64,000 nucleotides of DNA from Flavobacteriaceae bacterium (GTDB lineage Bacteria; Bacteroidota; Bacteroidia; Flavobacteriales; Flavobacteriaceae). Within the stretch, counting starts at the first letter, position 1, and each line of letters starts with the position of its first letter. The translations under genes and the position numbers were made by a program. Under the pieces are notes generated by a model. It ran no database searches. It had not been told where the DNA came from and was given only the letters and a program-made list of their open reading frames with translations. The stretch is from contig NVXD01000006.1 of the NCBI GenBank assembly GCA_002746415.1, forward strand, positions 93,287 to 157,286, in the 5' to 3' direction. This document shows positions 45,983-55,952 of the stretch, piece after piece.

Positions 45983-46117
45983 TTAATTATCTCTTTTCTC
46001 GAAATTTTCTTTCTTTTTGGCCGCTATCCTTTTTATAACAAAGTATACTAACAAGCAAAAGATACCTGCATAAAACAGTATCACAAATATGATTGGGAAA
46101 TATTGAACTCCTAACAT
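45983..46117 (-). CDS. 44-aa single-span membrane peptide
   Basis: ATG at 46117 overlaps the YbjQ stop codon by one base (TAATG), giving MLGVQYFPIIFVILFYAGIF with a membrane helix (about residues 7-29) and a very basic tail (KRIAAKKKENFEKRDN). The stop is 3 bp before the VWA gene start. The tight spacing on both sides suggests a real gene. Function unknown. Confidence 0.6.
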   Translation of the reverse strand: MLGVQYFPIIFVILFYAGIFCLLVYFVIKRIAAKKKENFEKRDN

Positions 46118-46431
46118 TACCGCAATTTCACAGCAGTGCCATATGCTAACATTTCTGCTGCACCCTGCATTACCTGAGACGTATTGAACCTAACATTTAC
46201 CACTGCATCCGCACCAAGTCTTTGTGCATCATCCAACATTCTTTTAATGGCCTGTTCTCTAGACTCTGCAAGTAATTGGGTATATTCAGAGATTTCTCCG
46301 CCTACAATATTTTTGAGACCTGCAAAGATGTCTCTTCCAATATTTCGGGCTCTTACGGTACTTCCTCTGGCTGTTCCCAAAGATGTAGTAATCTCTTTTC
46401 CTACAATTTGTTCTGTTGTTACGTATATCAT
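46117..46431 (-). CDS. YbjQ/UPF0145-family protein
   Basis: The 104-residue protein follows the YbjQ pattern: GTARGSTVRARNIGRDIFAGLKNIVGGEISEYTQLL then REQAIKRMLDDAQRLGADAVVNVRF. Members form pentamers and are sometimes called heavy-metal-binding. It is co-transcribed with fabG and followed by a 44-residue membrane peptide. Confidence 0.88.
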   Translation of the reverse strand: MIYVTTEQIVGKEITTSLGTARGSTVRARNIGRDIFAGLKNIVGGEISEYTQLLAESREQAIKRMLDDAQRLGADAVVNVRFNTSQVMQGAAEMLAYGTAVKLR

Positions 46432-46448
46432 ATTTAATTTTCTTGAAA

Positions 46449-47195
46449 TTAAGTCAACATTCCGCCATCAACATTTAGTACCTGACCAGTAATATATGCG
46501 GATAAATCCGATGCAAGAAACAAGCAAGCATTGGCTATATCTTCAGTAGTACCTCCACGTTTTAAAGGAATACCATCTCTCCAACCTTGAACAACTTTTT
46601 CATCCAATTTGGCTGTCATTTCTGTTTCAATAAAGCCAGGAGCAATTGCATTGCAACGGATGTTTCTAGATCCCAACTCAAGTGCAACTGATTTTGTAAA
46701 GCCAATCATGCCTGCTTTTGATGCTGCATAATTGCTTTGCCCTGCATTTCCTTTTACACCGACCACACTACTCATATTAATAATGGAGCCTTTCCTTTGT
46801 TTTAAAAATGTACGCTGTACAGCTTTGGTCATGTTAAAGACTGACTTTAAGTTAATCTCGATTACCTGATCAAAATCTTCCTCTCTCATACGCATCAACA
46901 AATTGTCTTTGGTGATACCAGCATTGTTGATTAACACATCAATGCCTCCAAAATCTTCCAATACTTGGGCCACTAATTTTTCAGATGCTTCAAAACTTGC
47001 AGCATTACTTTTATATGCTTTGGCCTTTATCCCTTTTCCATTTAATTCTTTTTCCAATTCCAAAGCAGGCGCTTCACTAGAACTATAGGTAAAAGCTACA
47101 TTTGCTCCATGCTCAGCAAAAATTGTTGCAATTCCTTTTCCTATACCTCTACTGGCACCAGTAATGATTACATTTTTTCCTTCTAAAAACTTCAT
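46449..47195 (-). CDS. fabG: 3-oxoacyl-ACP reductase
   Basis: The 248-residue SDR enzyme reduces beta-ketoacyl-ACP in fatty acid synthesis. It has the NAD(P) loop TGASRGIGKGIA, INNAG, the catalytic Ser (NMSSVVG) and the Y-x-x-x-K motif (SNYAASKAG), and ends with ITGQVLNVDGGMLT. It is followed by YbjQ with an 18-bp gap. Confidence 0.92.
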   Translation of the reverse strand: MKFLEGKNVIITGASRGIGKGIATIFAEHGANVAFTYSSSEAPALELEKELNGKGIKAKAYKSNAASFEASEKLVAQVLEDFGGIDVLINNAGITKDNLLMRMREEDFDQVIEINLKSVFNMTKAVQRTFLKQRKGSIINMSSVVGVKGNAGQSNYAASKAGMIGFTKSVALELGSRNIRCNAIAPGFIETEMTAKLDEKVVQGWRDGIPLKRGGTTEDIANACLFLASDLSAYITGQVLNVDGGMLT

Positions 47196-47251
47196 ATTGT
47201 TTGGTTTATTTTGATATGCTATTTCAAATATAGTTTTTGTTTCAGATAAAG

Positions 47252-47280
47252 ACGAAAAAAATCCCGCACATTGCGGGATT
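47252..47280 (-). terminator. Rho-independent terminator after sucD
   Basis: The stem AATCCCGCA / TGCGGGATT has 9 pairs and a 3-nt loop. On the minus strand it is followed by TTTTTTTTCG. It lies about 50 bp past the sucD stop and separates it from fabG. Confidence 0.9.
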
Positions 47281-47328
47281 TTATTCTTTGATTATAGTAT
47301 TTCGGTCTATACCGTAATAAGTATTTAA

Positions 47329-48201
47329 TTATCCCATTACTTCTTTAACCTTTAACCCAATTTCAGCAGGTGAATCCACTACATGGATACCACATTCTCT
47401 CATGATTCTTTTTTTGGCTTCTGCCGTATCATCACTACCGCCTACAATTGCACCTGCATGTCCCATTGTTCTTCCTGCTGGAGCTGTTTCCCCTGCTATG
47501 AATCCAACAATTGGTTTCTTGCTTCCGCTTTCTTTATACCATTGTGCAGCATCTGCCTCTAATTGACCTCCTATTTCACCAATCATGACCACACATTCAG
47601 TTTCTGGATCATTGATTAATAATTCAACTGCTTCTTTTGTAGTTGTTCCTATAATTGGATCACCTCCAATACCAATGGCAGTTGTTATTCCCAAACCTTG
47701 TCTCACAACTTGGTCCGCAGCTTCATATGTCAAAGTACCTGATTTAGATACAATTCCAACATTCCCTTCTTTAAAAACAAAACCTGGCATAATACCAACT
47801 TTTGCTTCTCCAGGAGTGATTACACCAGGACAGTTTGGACCAATCAACCTGCAATCTTTATCTTTTATGTAGTCATATGCTTTAACCATATCCGCGATAG
47901 GAATTCCTTCGGTGATGGTAATGATTACTTTTATTCCTGCACTAGCTGCCTCCATAATGGCGTCTGCAGCAAAAGCTGGTGGAACAAAAATAATTGTAGT
48001 ATCTGCACCTGCTTTTTCTACTGCTTCTTCAACGGTATTAAAAACTGGTTTTCCTAAGTGTTCTTGACCACCCTTTCCAGGAGTAACACCTCCAACTATG
48101 TTGGTGCCATATTCTATCATTTGCTCAGAGTGAAAAGTACCTTCACTACCTGTAAAGCCTTGGACTATTATTTTGGAATCTTTATTTACTAGAACGCTCA
48201 T
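47329..48201 (-). CDS. sucD: Succinyl-CoA synthetase alpha subunit
   Basis: The 290-residue TCA-cycle enzyme subunit has the CoA-binding opening [20 protein letters not shown] (here [20 protein letters not shown]). The phospho-histidine is in [13 protein letters not shown] (about residue 247). [11 protein letters not shown] and IGPNCPGVI are further landmarks. The beta subunit gene is not in the window. Confidence 0.95.
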   Translation of the reverse strand: MSVLVNKDSKIIVQGFTGSEGTFHSEQMIEYGTNIVGGVTPGKGGQEHLGKPVFNTVEEAVEKAGADTTIIFVPPAFAADAIMEAASAGIKVIITITEGIPIADMVKAYDYIKDKDCRLIGPNCPGVITPGEAKVGIMPGFVFKEGNVGIVSKSGTLTYEAADQVVRQGLGITTAIGIGGDPIIGTTTKEAVELLINDPETECVVMIGEIGGQLEADAAQWYKESGSKKPIVGFIAGETAPAGRTMGHAGAIVGGSDDTAEAKKRIMRECGIHVVDSPAEIGLKVKEVMG

Positions 48202-48273
48202 TTATCTAATCGGTTTTTTAGCTGCACAAAAATATAGGTTTACAAATGAATTTTAAAGTATTCTTTTGCTTAT

Positions 48274-49206
48274 TTATTCTTCTAATTTTTTTAATATGTT
48301 AGGAATCTTTTTAACGTTTACCAATTGCTTTATCATCTCTCTTGCCTCTTCTGCTGGACTTCCAAAATAACTTTTTCCTCCTTCAAGCGATTTTGCAATT
48401 CCGGACTGTGCATAAACTACTGCTTTTTTTCCTATAGTGATGCCACTAATTACGCCAACCTGTCCCCAAAGTGTAACTTCATCTTCCACAATTACGCAGC
48501 CAGCAACTCCAGTTTGGGAAGCAATCAAACATTTTTTTCCAATTACTGTGTCGTGTCCAATTTGCACTTGGTTATCCAGTTTAGCCCCTTCTTTTATGGT
48601 AGTGTCTCCTGTTACTCCTCTATCTATGGTACATAAAGCTCCTATATCTACATTATCTTCTATAACTACTCTTCCCCCTGATAACAGTTTATCATAGCCT
48701 TCTGGTCTATTTTTATAATAAAAGGCATCTGCTCCAAGAATGGATCCAGCATGGATAGTCACATTGCTACCAATCACACAGTTGTCATAAATTGAAACAT
48801 TAGCATGTATAACGCAATCATTTCCTATGGTGACATTGTTCCCAATAAATGCATTTGGTTGGATGACACTATTCTTACCAATTTTTGCCGAAGGAGCTAT
48901 AGTTGCACTCGCACTCTTAAACGGATTAAAAAATTGGGTCAAGGTATTGAAATCTCTAAACGGATCATCAGAAATTAAAAGAGCTTTACCTTTTGGGCAA
49001 TCCACCTCTTTATTTATAAGTACAACGGTGGCTTTGGATTCTAATGCCTTGTCATAATACTTGGGGTGGTCCACAAACACAATATCACCTTCCTGCACAA
49101 CATGTATCTCATTCATCCCAAATACAGGAAAATCAGCTGTTCCTACATAGTCAGAATTGATAATGTCTGCAATTTGTTTTAGTGTCTGAGGTTTAGAAAA
49201 TTTCAT
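48274..49206 (-). CDS. LpxD-like UDP-3-O-acylglucosamine N-acyltransferase (second copy)
   Basis: The 310-residue acyltransferase has an LpxD-type N-terminal domain (QTLKQIADIINSDYVGTADFPVFGMNEIHVV) and a left-handed beta-helix of hexapeptide repeats. The catalytic-type histidine lies in VQIGHDTVIGKKC. It is shorter than the LpxD at 51969 (341 residues) and diverged from it, so a different acyl chain or sugar is possible. It is followed by sucD and preceded by efp. Confidence 0.85.
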   Translation of the reverse strand: MKFSKPQTLKQIADIINSDYVGTADFPVFGMNEIHVVQEGDIVFVDHPKYYDKALESKATVVLINKEVDCPKGKALLISDDPFRDFNTLTQFFNPFKSASATIAPSAKIGKNSVIQPNAFIGNNVTIGNDCVIHANVSIYDNCVIGSNVTIHAGSILGADAFYYKNRPEGYDKLLSGGRVVIEDNVDIGALCTIDRGVTGDTTIKEGAKLDNQVQIGHDTVIGKKCLIASQTGVAGCVIVEDEVTLWGQVGVISGITIGKKAVVYAQSGIAKSLEGGKSYFGSPAEEAREMIKQLVNVKKIPNILKKLEE

Positions 49207-49216
49207 AAATTAAAGG

Positions 49217-49783
49217 CTATTCTTTTACCCTTTCCATGTACGCACCTTTCTCTGTATCTACCTTTATTTTATCTCCTTCATTGATGAAAAGGGGCACATT
49301 TACGGTTGCACCTGTTTCCATCGTTGCTGGTTTTGTGGCATTTGTTGCAGTATTTCCTTTTACGCCAGGTTCTGCATATGCCACTTCTAATACAACACTT
49401 GCCGGCATATCAACTGATAATGGCATACTGTCTTCTGTATTGAACATGATTTTCACAATCACACCTTCCTTTAACAATCCCGGGGCATCCAAAGAACTTT
49501 TTTCCAAGGTTATTTGGTTATAATCGTCAGTGTTCATAAAGTGATAGGTATCCCCCTCAGCGTACAAATACTGATAAGAACGTGTTTCCACACGTACATC
49601 TACAATTTTATGACCTGCAGAAAAGGTGTTGTCTATTACTTTTCCCGTGGTTACACTTTTTAGTTTGGTTCTCACAAATGCAGGGCCTTTTCCAGGTTTT
49701 ACATGTAAAAATTCTATTATTTTAAAAATATCGTGATTGTATTTTATACAAAGCCCTTTTCTAATATCTGATGTTGATGCCAT
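49217..49783 (-). CDS. efp: Elongation factor P
   Basis: The 188-residue three-domain protein resolves ribosome stalls at polyproline. The tip loop with the modified lysine is in KPGKGPAFVRTKLKS (about residue 30-34). The C-terminal OB domain ends in DTEKGAYMERVKE. The position between lpxA and the second lpxD is a conserved Flavobacteria neighbourhood as far as I recall. Confidence 0.95.
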   Translation of the reverse strand: MASTSDIRKGLCIKYNHDIFKIIEFLHVKPGKGPAFVRTKLKSVTTGKVIDNTFSAGHKIVDVRVETRSYQYLYAEGDTYHFMNTDDYNQITLEKSSLDAPGLLKEGVIVKIMFNTEDSMPLSVDMPASVVLEVAYAEPGVKGNTATNATKPATMETGATVNVPLFINEGDKIKVDTEKGAYMERVKE

Positions 49784-49788
49784 ATCCT

Positions 49789-50574
49789 TTAATTTGTGCT
49801 GAAATATCCTTTCATGATTCCTCTCTGGGAATCTCTAATAAATTGTAAAATCTCATCTCGTTCTGGTGTCGCTTCCATTTCTGCTTCAATGATTTGAACA
49901 GCCTGAGTATTGTTATAATTTTTTTGAAACAACGTTCTATATATATTCTGTATTTCCTTTATCTTTTCTGAAGTATATCCTCTCCTACGCAATCCTACTG
50001 AATTAATACCTACATAGGACATAGGTTCCCTTGCCCCTTTTACATAAGGAGGTACATCTTTACGCACCAAAGAGCCTCCTGTTACAAAAGCGTGATTTCC
50101 TATAGATACATACTGATGCACAGCTACCAAGCCAGCTAAAATCACATTGTCACCTATGGTCACATGCCCAGCTAAGGTAGAATTATTTGAGAAAATACAA
50201 TTTTCACCCACAAAACAATCATGGGCAATATGGCAATACGCCATAATTAAACAATTTTTACCAATAACAGTTTTCATCCTGTCGACTGTACCTTTATTAA
50301 TGGTAGCACATTCTCTAATAGTAGTGTTATCACCAATTATCACAGTGGTTTCCTCTCCATTGTATTTAAGGTCTTGCGGAGTGGCAGAAATTACTGCCCC
50401 AGGGAAAATATTACAATTCTTCCCTATTCTTGCGCCTTCCATTATGGTTACATTGCTGCCAATCCATGTTCCTTGACCAATCGTAACGTTATTATGAATA
50501 GTAGTAAAAGGTTCCACTACTACATTTTTGGCAATTTTGGCACCTGGATGTATATAGGCAAGTGGTTGGTTCAT
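49789..50574 (-). CDS. lpxA: UDP-N-acetylglucosamine acyltransferase
   Basis: The 261-residue first enzyme of lipid A synthesis has a left-handed beta-helix and the catalytic histidine in YCHIAHDCFVGEN (about residue 127). Also visible are ISATPQDLKYNGEET and the C-terminal helical part. It follows lpxC-fabZ directly with a 1-bp gap. Confidence 0.95.
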   Translation of the reverse strand: MNQPLAYIHPGAKIAKNVVVEPFTTIHNNVTIGQGTWIGSNVTIMEGARIGKNCNIFPGAVISATPQDLKYNGEETTVIIGDNTTIRECATINKGTVDRMKTVIGKNCLIMAYCHIAHDCFVGENCIFSNNSTLAGHVTIGDNVILAGLVAVHQYVSIGNHAFVTGGSLVRKDVPPYVKGAREPMSYVGINSVGLRRRGYTSEKIKEIQNIYRTLFQKNYNNTQAVQIIEAEMEATPERDEILQFIRDSQRGIMKGYFSTN

Positions 50575-50575
50575 G

Positions 50576-51982
50576 TTATTTTCTTTTTATGATTTGGGCC
50601 ATTAATTCTGCTTCACATACCAATTTATCATTGGCATAAGCATAGGCTTGCATATGGCAAATACCTCTTCTTATTGGGGTAATTAGGTTACAACTAAAGA
50701 TTAAAGTATCTCCAGGCAATACATTTTGTCTGAATTTCACTTTATCTATCTTCATAAATATAGTCAGGTAATTTTCAGGGTCCGGAACCGTACTTAAAAC
50801 TAATATACCTCCAGTTTGTGCCATGGCCTCTATTTGTAACACTCCAGGCATTACAGGTGCTCCAGGAAAATGACCTACAAAAAAAGGTTCGTTCATGGTT
50901 ACGTTCTTCATGCCTACGACATGGGTATCCGAAAGTTCTATAATTCTATCTAAAAAAAGAAAAGGAGGTCTGTGAGGAAGCATATCCATAATCTGATGGA
51001 TGTCCATTAAAGGAGGTTTGCTCAAATCAAACTTTGGTACTTTATTTCTTTTTTCCTTTTTAATTATCTCTGCCAATTTTTTAGCAAACTCAGTATTCAC
51101 AAAATGACCTGGTTTATTGGCAATCACCTTACCTCTAATTCTTGTTCCTGTCAATGCTAAATCGCCTACAACATCCAACAGCTTATGTCTAGCCGCCTCA
51201 TTTGGGTGGTGTAGCGTAAGGTTGTCCAATATCCCATTGGTTTTAACCGACAGTTTCTTTTTATTAAAAGCTTTTTCAAGATTTTTCATTGTGGCATCAG
51301 AAATTTCTTTGTCCACATATATAATAGCATTGTTTAAATCGCCTCCTTTTATAAGACCATTGTCTAAAAGCATTTCCAGTTCATGCAAGAAACTAAAGGT
51401 CCTTGCATCTGCTATTTCTTTTTTGAAATCAGAAAGACGTTCAAGTGTTGCGTTTTGCGTTCCCAAAACTTTAGTTCCGAAATCTACCATTGTTACTACT
51501 TGATACTCATCAGAAGGAATAACAGTGATTTCACTACCTGTTGCATCATCCTTATAAGTAATAACTTCATTTATGATGTATTCTTCTCGCTCTGCATCTT
51601 GTTCCTTAATTCCTGCATTTTCCAAAGCGTCAATGAAGAATTTGGAAGATCCGTCCATAATAGGAAGTTCAGGAGCATCCAGCGCTATTAAGACATTATC
51701 TATTTCCAAACCAACCAGTGCCGCCAAAACATGCTCAGACGTTTGGATTTTAACTCCATTCTTTTCTAAATTGGTGCCCCTTTGTGTATTGACCACATTG
51801 TGGGCATTAGCATCAATTATGGGTTCACCTTCTACATCCACTCTCTTAAATGCATATCCATGATTTTCAGGAGCAGGTATAAAGGTAATGGTCACATTCT
51901 CTCCAGTATGTAAACCAACCCCTGTTAAAGAGGTTTCTTTTGCAATGGTGCGTTGTTTTGCCGTTGTATTATTCACTGTCAA
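50576..51982 (-). CDS. lpxC-fabZ: Fused UDP-3-O-acyl-GlcNAc deacetylase / 3-hydroxyacyl-ACP dehydratase
   Basis: The 468-residue fusion is typical of Bacteroidota. The LpxC part has [16 protein letters not shown] (zinc-site His about 83) and [15 protein letters not shown] (zinc-site His and Asp). The FabZ part starts at about residue 325 and has [14 protein letters not shown], the catalytic histidine in [20 protein letters not shown] (also the Glu) and ends with the AQIIKRK helix. The gene overlaps lpxD by 14 bp. Confidence 0.96.
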   Translation of the reverse strand: MTVNNTTAKQRTIAKETSLTGVGLHTGENVTITFIPAPENHGYAFKRVDVEGEPIIDANAHNVVNTQRGTNLEKNGVKIQTSEHVLAALVGLEIDNVLIALDAPELPIMDGSSKFFIDALENAGIKEQDAEREEYIINEVITYKDDATGSEITVIPSDEYQVVTMVDFGTKVLGTQNATLERLSDFKKEIADARTFSFLHELEMLLDNGLIKGGDLNNAIIYVDKEISDATMKNLEKAFNKKKLSVKTNGILDNLTLHHPNEAARHKLLDVVGDLALTGTRIRGKVIANKPGHFVNTEFAKKLAEIIKKEKRNKVPKFDLSKPPLMDIHQIMDMLPHRPPFLFLDRIIELSDTHVVGMKNVTMNEPFFVGHFPGAPVMPGVLQIEAMAQTGGILVLSTVPDPENYLTIFMKIDKVKFRQNVLPGDTLIFSCNLITPIRRGICHMQAYAYANDKLVCEAELMAQIIKRK

Positions 51983-52994
51983 TTTTTTTTACCAATTCGT
52001 TTAATTTAACAATAATCTCGGGAAGATTTTTAAAATGTACGTATGATTTATTATAATCTCCATAATTCAATGCAGGAGACCCTTGAAGCACCTCATCATC
52101 TTTTACATTTCTTCCAATTCCAGATTGCGCTTGTATCTTTACTCTATCACCAATTGTAATATGGCCTACAATACCAACTTGACCACCAATTAAACAATTT
52201 TTACCAATTTTGGTAGAACCAGCCACACCAGATTGTGCAGCTATTACCGTATGTTCCCCAATCTCTACATTATGTGCTATTTGAATCTGGTTATCCAATT
52301 TAACCCCTTTTCTTAAAATAGTAGAACCCATAGTTGCTCTATCTATTGTTGTGCCCGCCCCAACATCAACATTGTCTTCTATGATAACATTACCTGTTTG
52401 GGGAATTTTACTATACTCCCCATTTGAGGTTGGCGCAAAACCAAATCCGTCCGCACCAATAATTGCCCCACTTTGTATAACGCAATTATCCCCTATGCGG
52501 GTATCAGAATATATTTTTGCTCCCGCATATACCGTTACATTATTGCCTAGATGTACATTATCACCAATAAATGCATTAGGGTGGATTTTTACATTTTCAC
52601 CCATCGTCACATCATTTCCCACATAAGCGAATGCACCAAGATAAAAATCATCGCCATAAGTAGCTGTATCAGATATGAACACTGGAGTTTCAATTCCAAT
52701 CTTGTTGTTTTTGGCCATATTGTAATATTCCAAAACTTTGGAAAAAGACAAATATGGGTCATCCACCTTAATTAAAGTTGTTGAAATATCCTTTTCAGGA
52801 ACAAAATCTTTATTAACGATTGTGATGGATGCTTTTGTAGTATATATAAATGGAGTGTATTTTGAATTTGATAAAAATGTCAATGATCCTTTTTCACCTT
52901 CTTCGATTTTGGACAGTTTATCAACAGCTATTTCTGGGTCTCCTTCAATTTCCCCTTCTAAAATACCCGCAATCTGGCTAGCAGTAAACTTCAA
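51969..52994 (-). CDS. lpxD: UDP-3-O-acylglucosamine N-acyltransferase
   Basis: The 341-residue enzyme has the uridine-binding N-terminal domain ([21 protein letters not shown]), the beta-helix and the catalytic histidine in [12 protein letters not shown] (about residue 240). The C-terminal helix ends in [14 protein letters not shown]. It is the first gene of the lipid A operon and overlaps lpxC-fabZ by 14 bp. Confidence 0.95.
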   Translation of the reverse strand: MKFTASQIAGILEGEIEGDPEIAVDKLSKIEEGEKGSLTFLSNSKYTPFIYTTKASITIVNKDFVPEKDISTTLIKVDDPYLSFSKVLEYYNMAKNNKIGIETPVFISDTATYGDDFYLGAFAYVGNDVTMGENVKIHPNAFIGDNVHLGNNVTVYAGAKIYSDTRIGDNCVIQSGAIIGADGFGFAPTSNGEYSKIPQTGNVIIEDNVDVGAGTTIDRATMGSTILRKGVKLDNQIQIAHNVEIGEHTVIAAQSGVAGSTKIGKNCLIGGQVGIVGHITIGDRVKIQAQSGIGRNVKDDEVLQGSPALNYGDYNKSYVHFKNLPEIIVKLNELVKKIDSE

Positions 52995-53039
52995 TCTTTA
53001 TTGTTTTTTAATGATGGATGACAAAAGTAAGAAAAATTG

Positions 53040-54269
53040 TCATACAGAATCTTTGGGATAGCACATATAATACTTGATTACCTTCTTTGAAAGCGTTTTT
53101 AAATTTAAATGGTCAGATGCTTTTGCAACATCAATCAATTTTTTATTTGACTTTAAAATGTTGATATTCTGCTTTTCTTGATTATAAGCCTGATTTTCAA
53201 TTTCCCCTTTAAAAACAAAATAAGACACCTCTTCATCACTGAGTTCATGGGCTTTTTGGAAACTATCGTAATGCTTTTTAAACTTTAGGTCACCTATTGG
53301 CTTATTCTTTATTTTGATGTTTAATAATTTACGGTTGACAAGCATTTTACAAAGGTTTGAAAGCACAAAATCCGTTTCGTCTTGCCAAGATTTTATGGCT
53401 GCTAATACATCAACATCGTCTAATTGAGCAAACTTATCCAAAACAGCAGTATTAAAATTATCCTTGGAAATTTTATTTTGCAAAAAAAACAGTAAGGCTC
53501 TGCTACAGCTCAATTCTTTTCCACTGCTCAATAATTCCTTAGCTCTTTGAAACGTTTTTATCAGCAACAACTCCGCAACCAAAGATGTTTTATGTAAGTA
53601 TACTTGCCAATACATAAAGCGCCTAGCCATTAAAAATTTTTCAACTGAATAAATTCCTTTTTCTTCAACTACCAATTCATTATTTTCTACGTTCAGCATT
53701 GTAATCAACCGGATGGAATTAATATTCCCTTCAGCAACACCGGTATAGAAACTATCTCTTTTTAAATAATCCAACCGGTCCATATCTAACTGACTGGATA
53801 CCAATTGATTTAAAAACCGTTTTGAATGAACACCCTTGAATATTTCAATGGCAAGACCTAACTTTCCTTTAAACTTCACATTCAGCTTCTCCATAAAAAG
53901 AAGCGAAATGTCTTCATGGGTAACTCCATCAACAATGCTATCTTCCATTGCATGTGAGAATGGTCCGTGCCCAATATCGTGCAAAAGTATTGCACACAAT
54001 AGCCCCTGCTCCTCATCTTTGGAAATCTCCACCTCTTTTAAACGAAGTATTTCTATTGCCTTCCCCATTAAATCCATACTTCCTAGGGCATGATGAAAAC
54101 GTGTATGATGAGCTCCTGGATATACCAAGTAAGACATCCCTGTTTGCGAAATTCTGCGCAAACGTTGAAAACAAGGTTCTTCAATAAGGTTGTAGATTAA
54201 AGTACTGGGTATACCAATAAATCCGTAAATTGGATCATTGAATATTTTTAGCTTGTTGGATTTTATCAA
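53040..54269 (-). CDS. HD-domain phosphohydrolase (dNTPase-like)
   Basis: The 409-residue protein has the HD signature AILLHDIGHGPFSHAME (about residue 92-108), with earlier H-x-R-F-x-H (AHHTRFHHALG) completing the metal site. The C-terminal 180 residues are helical. It is related to the dGTPase-like HD family; the substrate is not predictable. It is conserved upstream of porX in Flavobacteria, as far as I recall. Confidence 0.9.
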   Translation of the reverse strand: MIKSNKLKIFNDPIYGFIGIPSTLIYNLIEEPCFQRLRRISQTGMSYLVYPGAHHTRFHHALGSMDLMGKAIEILRLKEVEISKDEEQGLLCAILLHDIGHGPFSHAMEDSIVDGVTHEDISLLFMEKLNVKFKGKLGLAIEIFKGVHSKRFLNQLVSSQLDMDRLDYLKRDSFYTGVAEGNINSIRLITMLNVENNELVVEEKGIYSVEKFLMARRFMYWQVYLHKTSLVAELLLIKTFQRAKELLSSGKELSCSRALLFFLQNKISKDNFNTAVLDKFAQLDDVDVLAAIKSWQDETDFVLSNLCKMLVNRKLLNIKIKNKPIGDLKFKKHYDSFQKAHELSDEEVSYFVFKGEIENQAYNQEKQNINILKSNKKLIDVAKASDHLNLKTLSKKVIKYYMCYPKDSV

Positions 54270-54394
54270 AATAAACTTCCTTAAAGAATTGTGACACTAT
54301 TAATAATCAAAGTTATGGATTTGGAATGAGATCTGATGATAAATTTAAAGAGTCATTCAACTAAAAAGTGGCATTTCATTAATACAACTATTAA

Positions 54395-55939
54395 ATGAGC
54401 AACATAACAATTCTATGGGTAGATGATGAAATTGAATTCATGAAACCCCATATCATTTTCTTAAAAGGAAAAAACTATACAGTAACTACCTGTAAAAGTG
54501 GACAAGAAGCTTTAGTAGAAATAGCTAAAACTAGATTTGATATTGTTTTCTTGGATGAGAATATGCCAGGTATTTCTGGCCTGGAAACCTTGACTGAAAT
54601 TAAAGTTATGGATGCTTCCCTCCCAGTTGTAATGATTACTAAAAGTGAGGAAGAATATATCATGGAAGAGGCGATTGGCTCCAAAATAGCTGATTATTTA
54701 ATCAAGCCTGTAAATCCAAATCAAATCCTATTATCATTAAAAAAGAACTTGGACCATTCTAGATTGATTTCAGAAAAAACCACCTCCAATTACCAGCAGG
54801 AATTCAGAAAAATAGCAATGGATTTGTCAATGGTAAATTCATATCCCGAATGGGCAGAATTGTACAAAAAACTGATATACTGGGAATTGCAGCTAGAGGA
54901 AATTGAAGACTCAAGCATGTTCGAAATTTTGGAATCCCAAAAAGTGGAGGCCAACAACCAGTTTGGGAAGTTTGTTGACAACAACTATGCCGATTGGTTT
55001 TCAGGTGATGATGCTCCAGTATTGTCCCATACCCTCTTTAAAGAATGGATTTTTCCAGAGATAAAAAGCACACCAACCCTATTGGTAGTGATAGACAATT
55101 TGCGGTATGATCAATGGCTTGCATTTGAAGAAGGTTTAAGTGCATATTACAAGAAGAGAAAAGAGAAGACGTATTACAGTCTATTGCCCACAGCTACCCA
55201 ATATGCTAGAAATGCAATATTCTCTGGGATGACACCCTTGGACATGGAAAAAAAATACCCAGACTGGTGGAAGAATGACACAGATGAGGGTGGGAAAAAC
55301 ATGTTTGAAGATAAATTTTTAGGAGAACAGCTTAAAAGATTGGGCTTAGATTTAAAATGGGAATACCATAAGATTAGCAGTTTAAAACAAGGCAAAAACC
55401 TTTCTCAAAATTTTAAGTCGCAAAAGGAAAATGATTTAACAGTAATCGTCTATAATTTTGTGGACATGCTTTCCCATTCTAAAACAGAAATGGAGGTTAT
55501 CAAAGAATTAGCTTCAAATGATAAGGCTTATAGATCCTTAACCCAAAGTTGGTTTAAAAACTCTCCGCTTTTGGAAATTATACAACAAGCACAAACCATG
55601 GGATTAAAGCTGATTATTACTACAGATCATGGCACCATAAATGTAAAGCAGCCTTCAAAAGTTGTTGGGGACAGGGAAACCAGTGCCAACCTACGTTACA
55701 AAACTGGACGTAGTCTATCGTATGAAGATAAGGAGGTGTTTGCAGCTCAAAACCCTAAAGAAATTTACTTGCCCAGTATTAATATGAGCAGTTCTTACAT
55801 ATTTGCCAAGAATGATTTTTTCTTTGCTTATCCCAATAATTACAATCATTATGTAACTTATTATAGGAATACCTATCAACATGGAGGGGTTTCTTTAGAA
55901 GAAATGATAATCCCTTTTGTGGTTTTGGAGCCTAGGTAA
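54395..55939 (+). CDS. porX: PorX-type response regulator with PglZ (alkaline phosphatase-like) domain
   Basis: The 514-residue protein regulates genes of the type IX secretion system in Bacteroidota. The receiver (about 4-120) has phospho-acceptor Asp54 in VFLDENMPG. The PglZ domain (about 200-514) has VVIDNLRYDQW, the nucleophile region LPTATQYARNAIFSG (Thr266/Thr268) and metal-site residues in NFVDMLSHS and ITTDHGTI. There is no adjacent PorY kinase. The gene is normally followed by tsaE; here an island of 7 kb intervenes. Confidence 0.93.
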   Translation: MSNITILWVDDEIEFMKPHIIFLKGKNYTVTTCKSGQEALVEIAKTRFDIVFLDENMPGISGLETLTEIKVMDASLPVVMITKSEEEYIMEEAIGSKIADYLIKPVNPNQILLSLKKNLDHSRLISEKTTSNYQQEFRKIAMDLSMVNSYPEWAELYKKLIYWELQLEEIEDSSMFEILESQKVEANNQFGKFVDNNYADWFSGDDAPVLSHTLFKEWIFPEIKSTPTLLVVIDNLRYDQWLAFEEGLSAYYKKRKEKTYYSLLPTATQYARNAIFSGMTPLDMEKKYPDWWKNDTDEGGKNMFEDKFLGEQLKRLGLDLKWEYHKISSLKQGKNLSQNFKSQKENDLTVIVYNFVDMLSHSKTEMEVIKELASNDKAYRSLTQSWFKNSPLLEIIQQAQTMGLKLIITTDHGTINVKQPSKVVGDRETSANLRYKTGRSLSYEDKEVFAAQNPKEIYLPSINMSSSYIFAKNDFFFAYPNNYNHYVTYYRNTYQHGGVSLEEMIIPFVVLEPR

Positions 55940-55952
55940 CTGTTTTTTGAAC

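Noticed and set aside
55088..55470. Minus-strand frames inside porX
   Set aside because: Antisense shadows of a well-supported gene.
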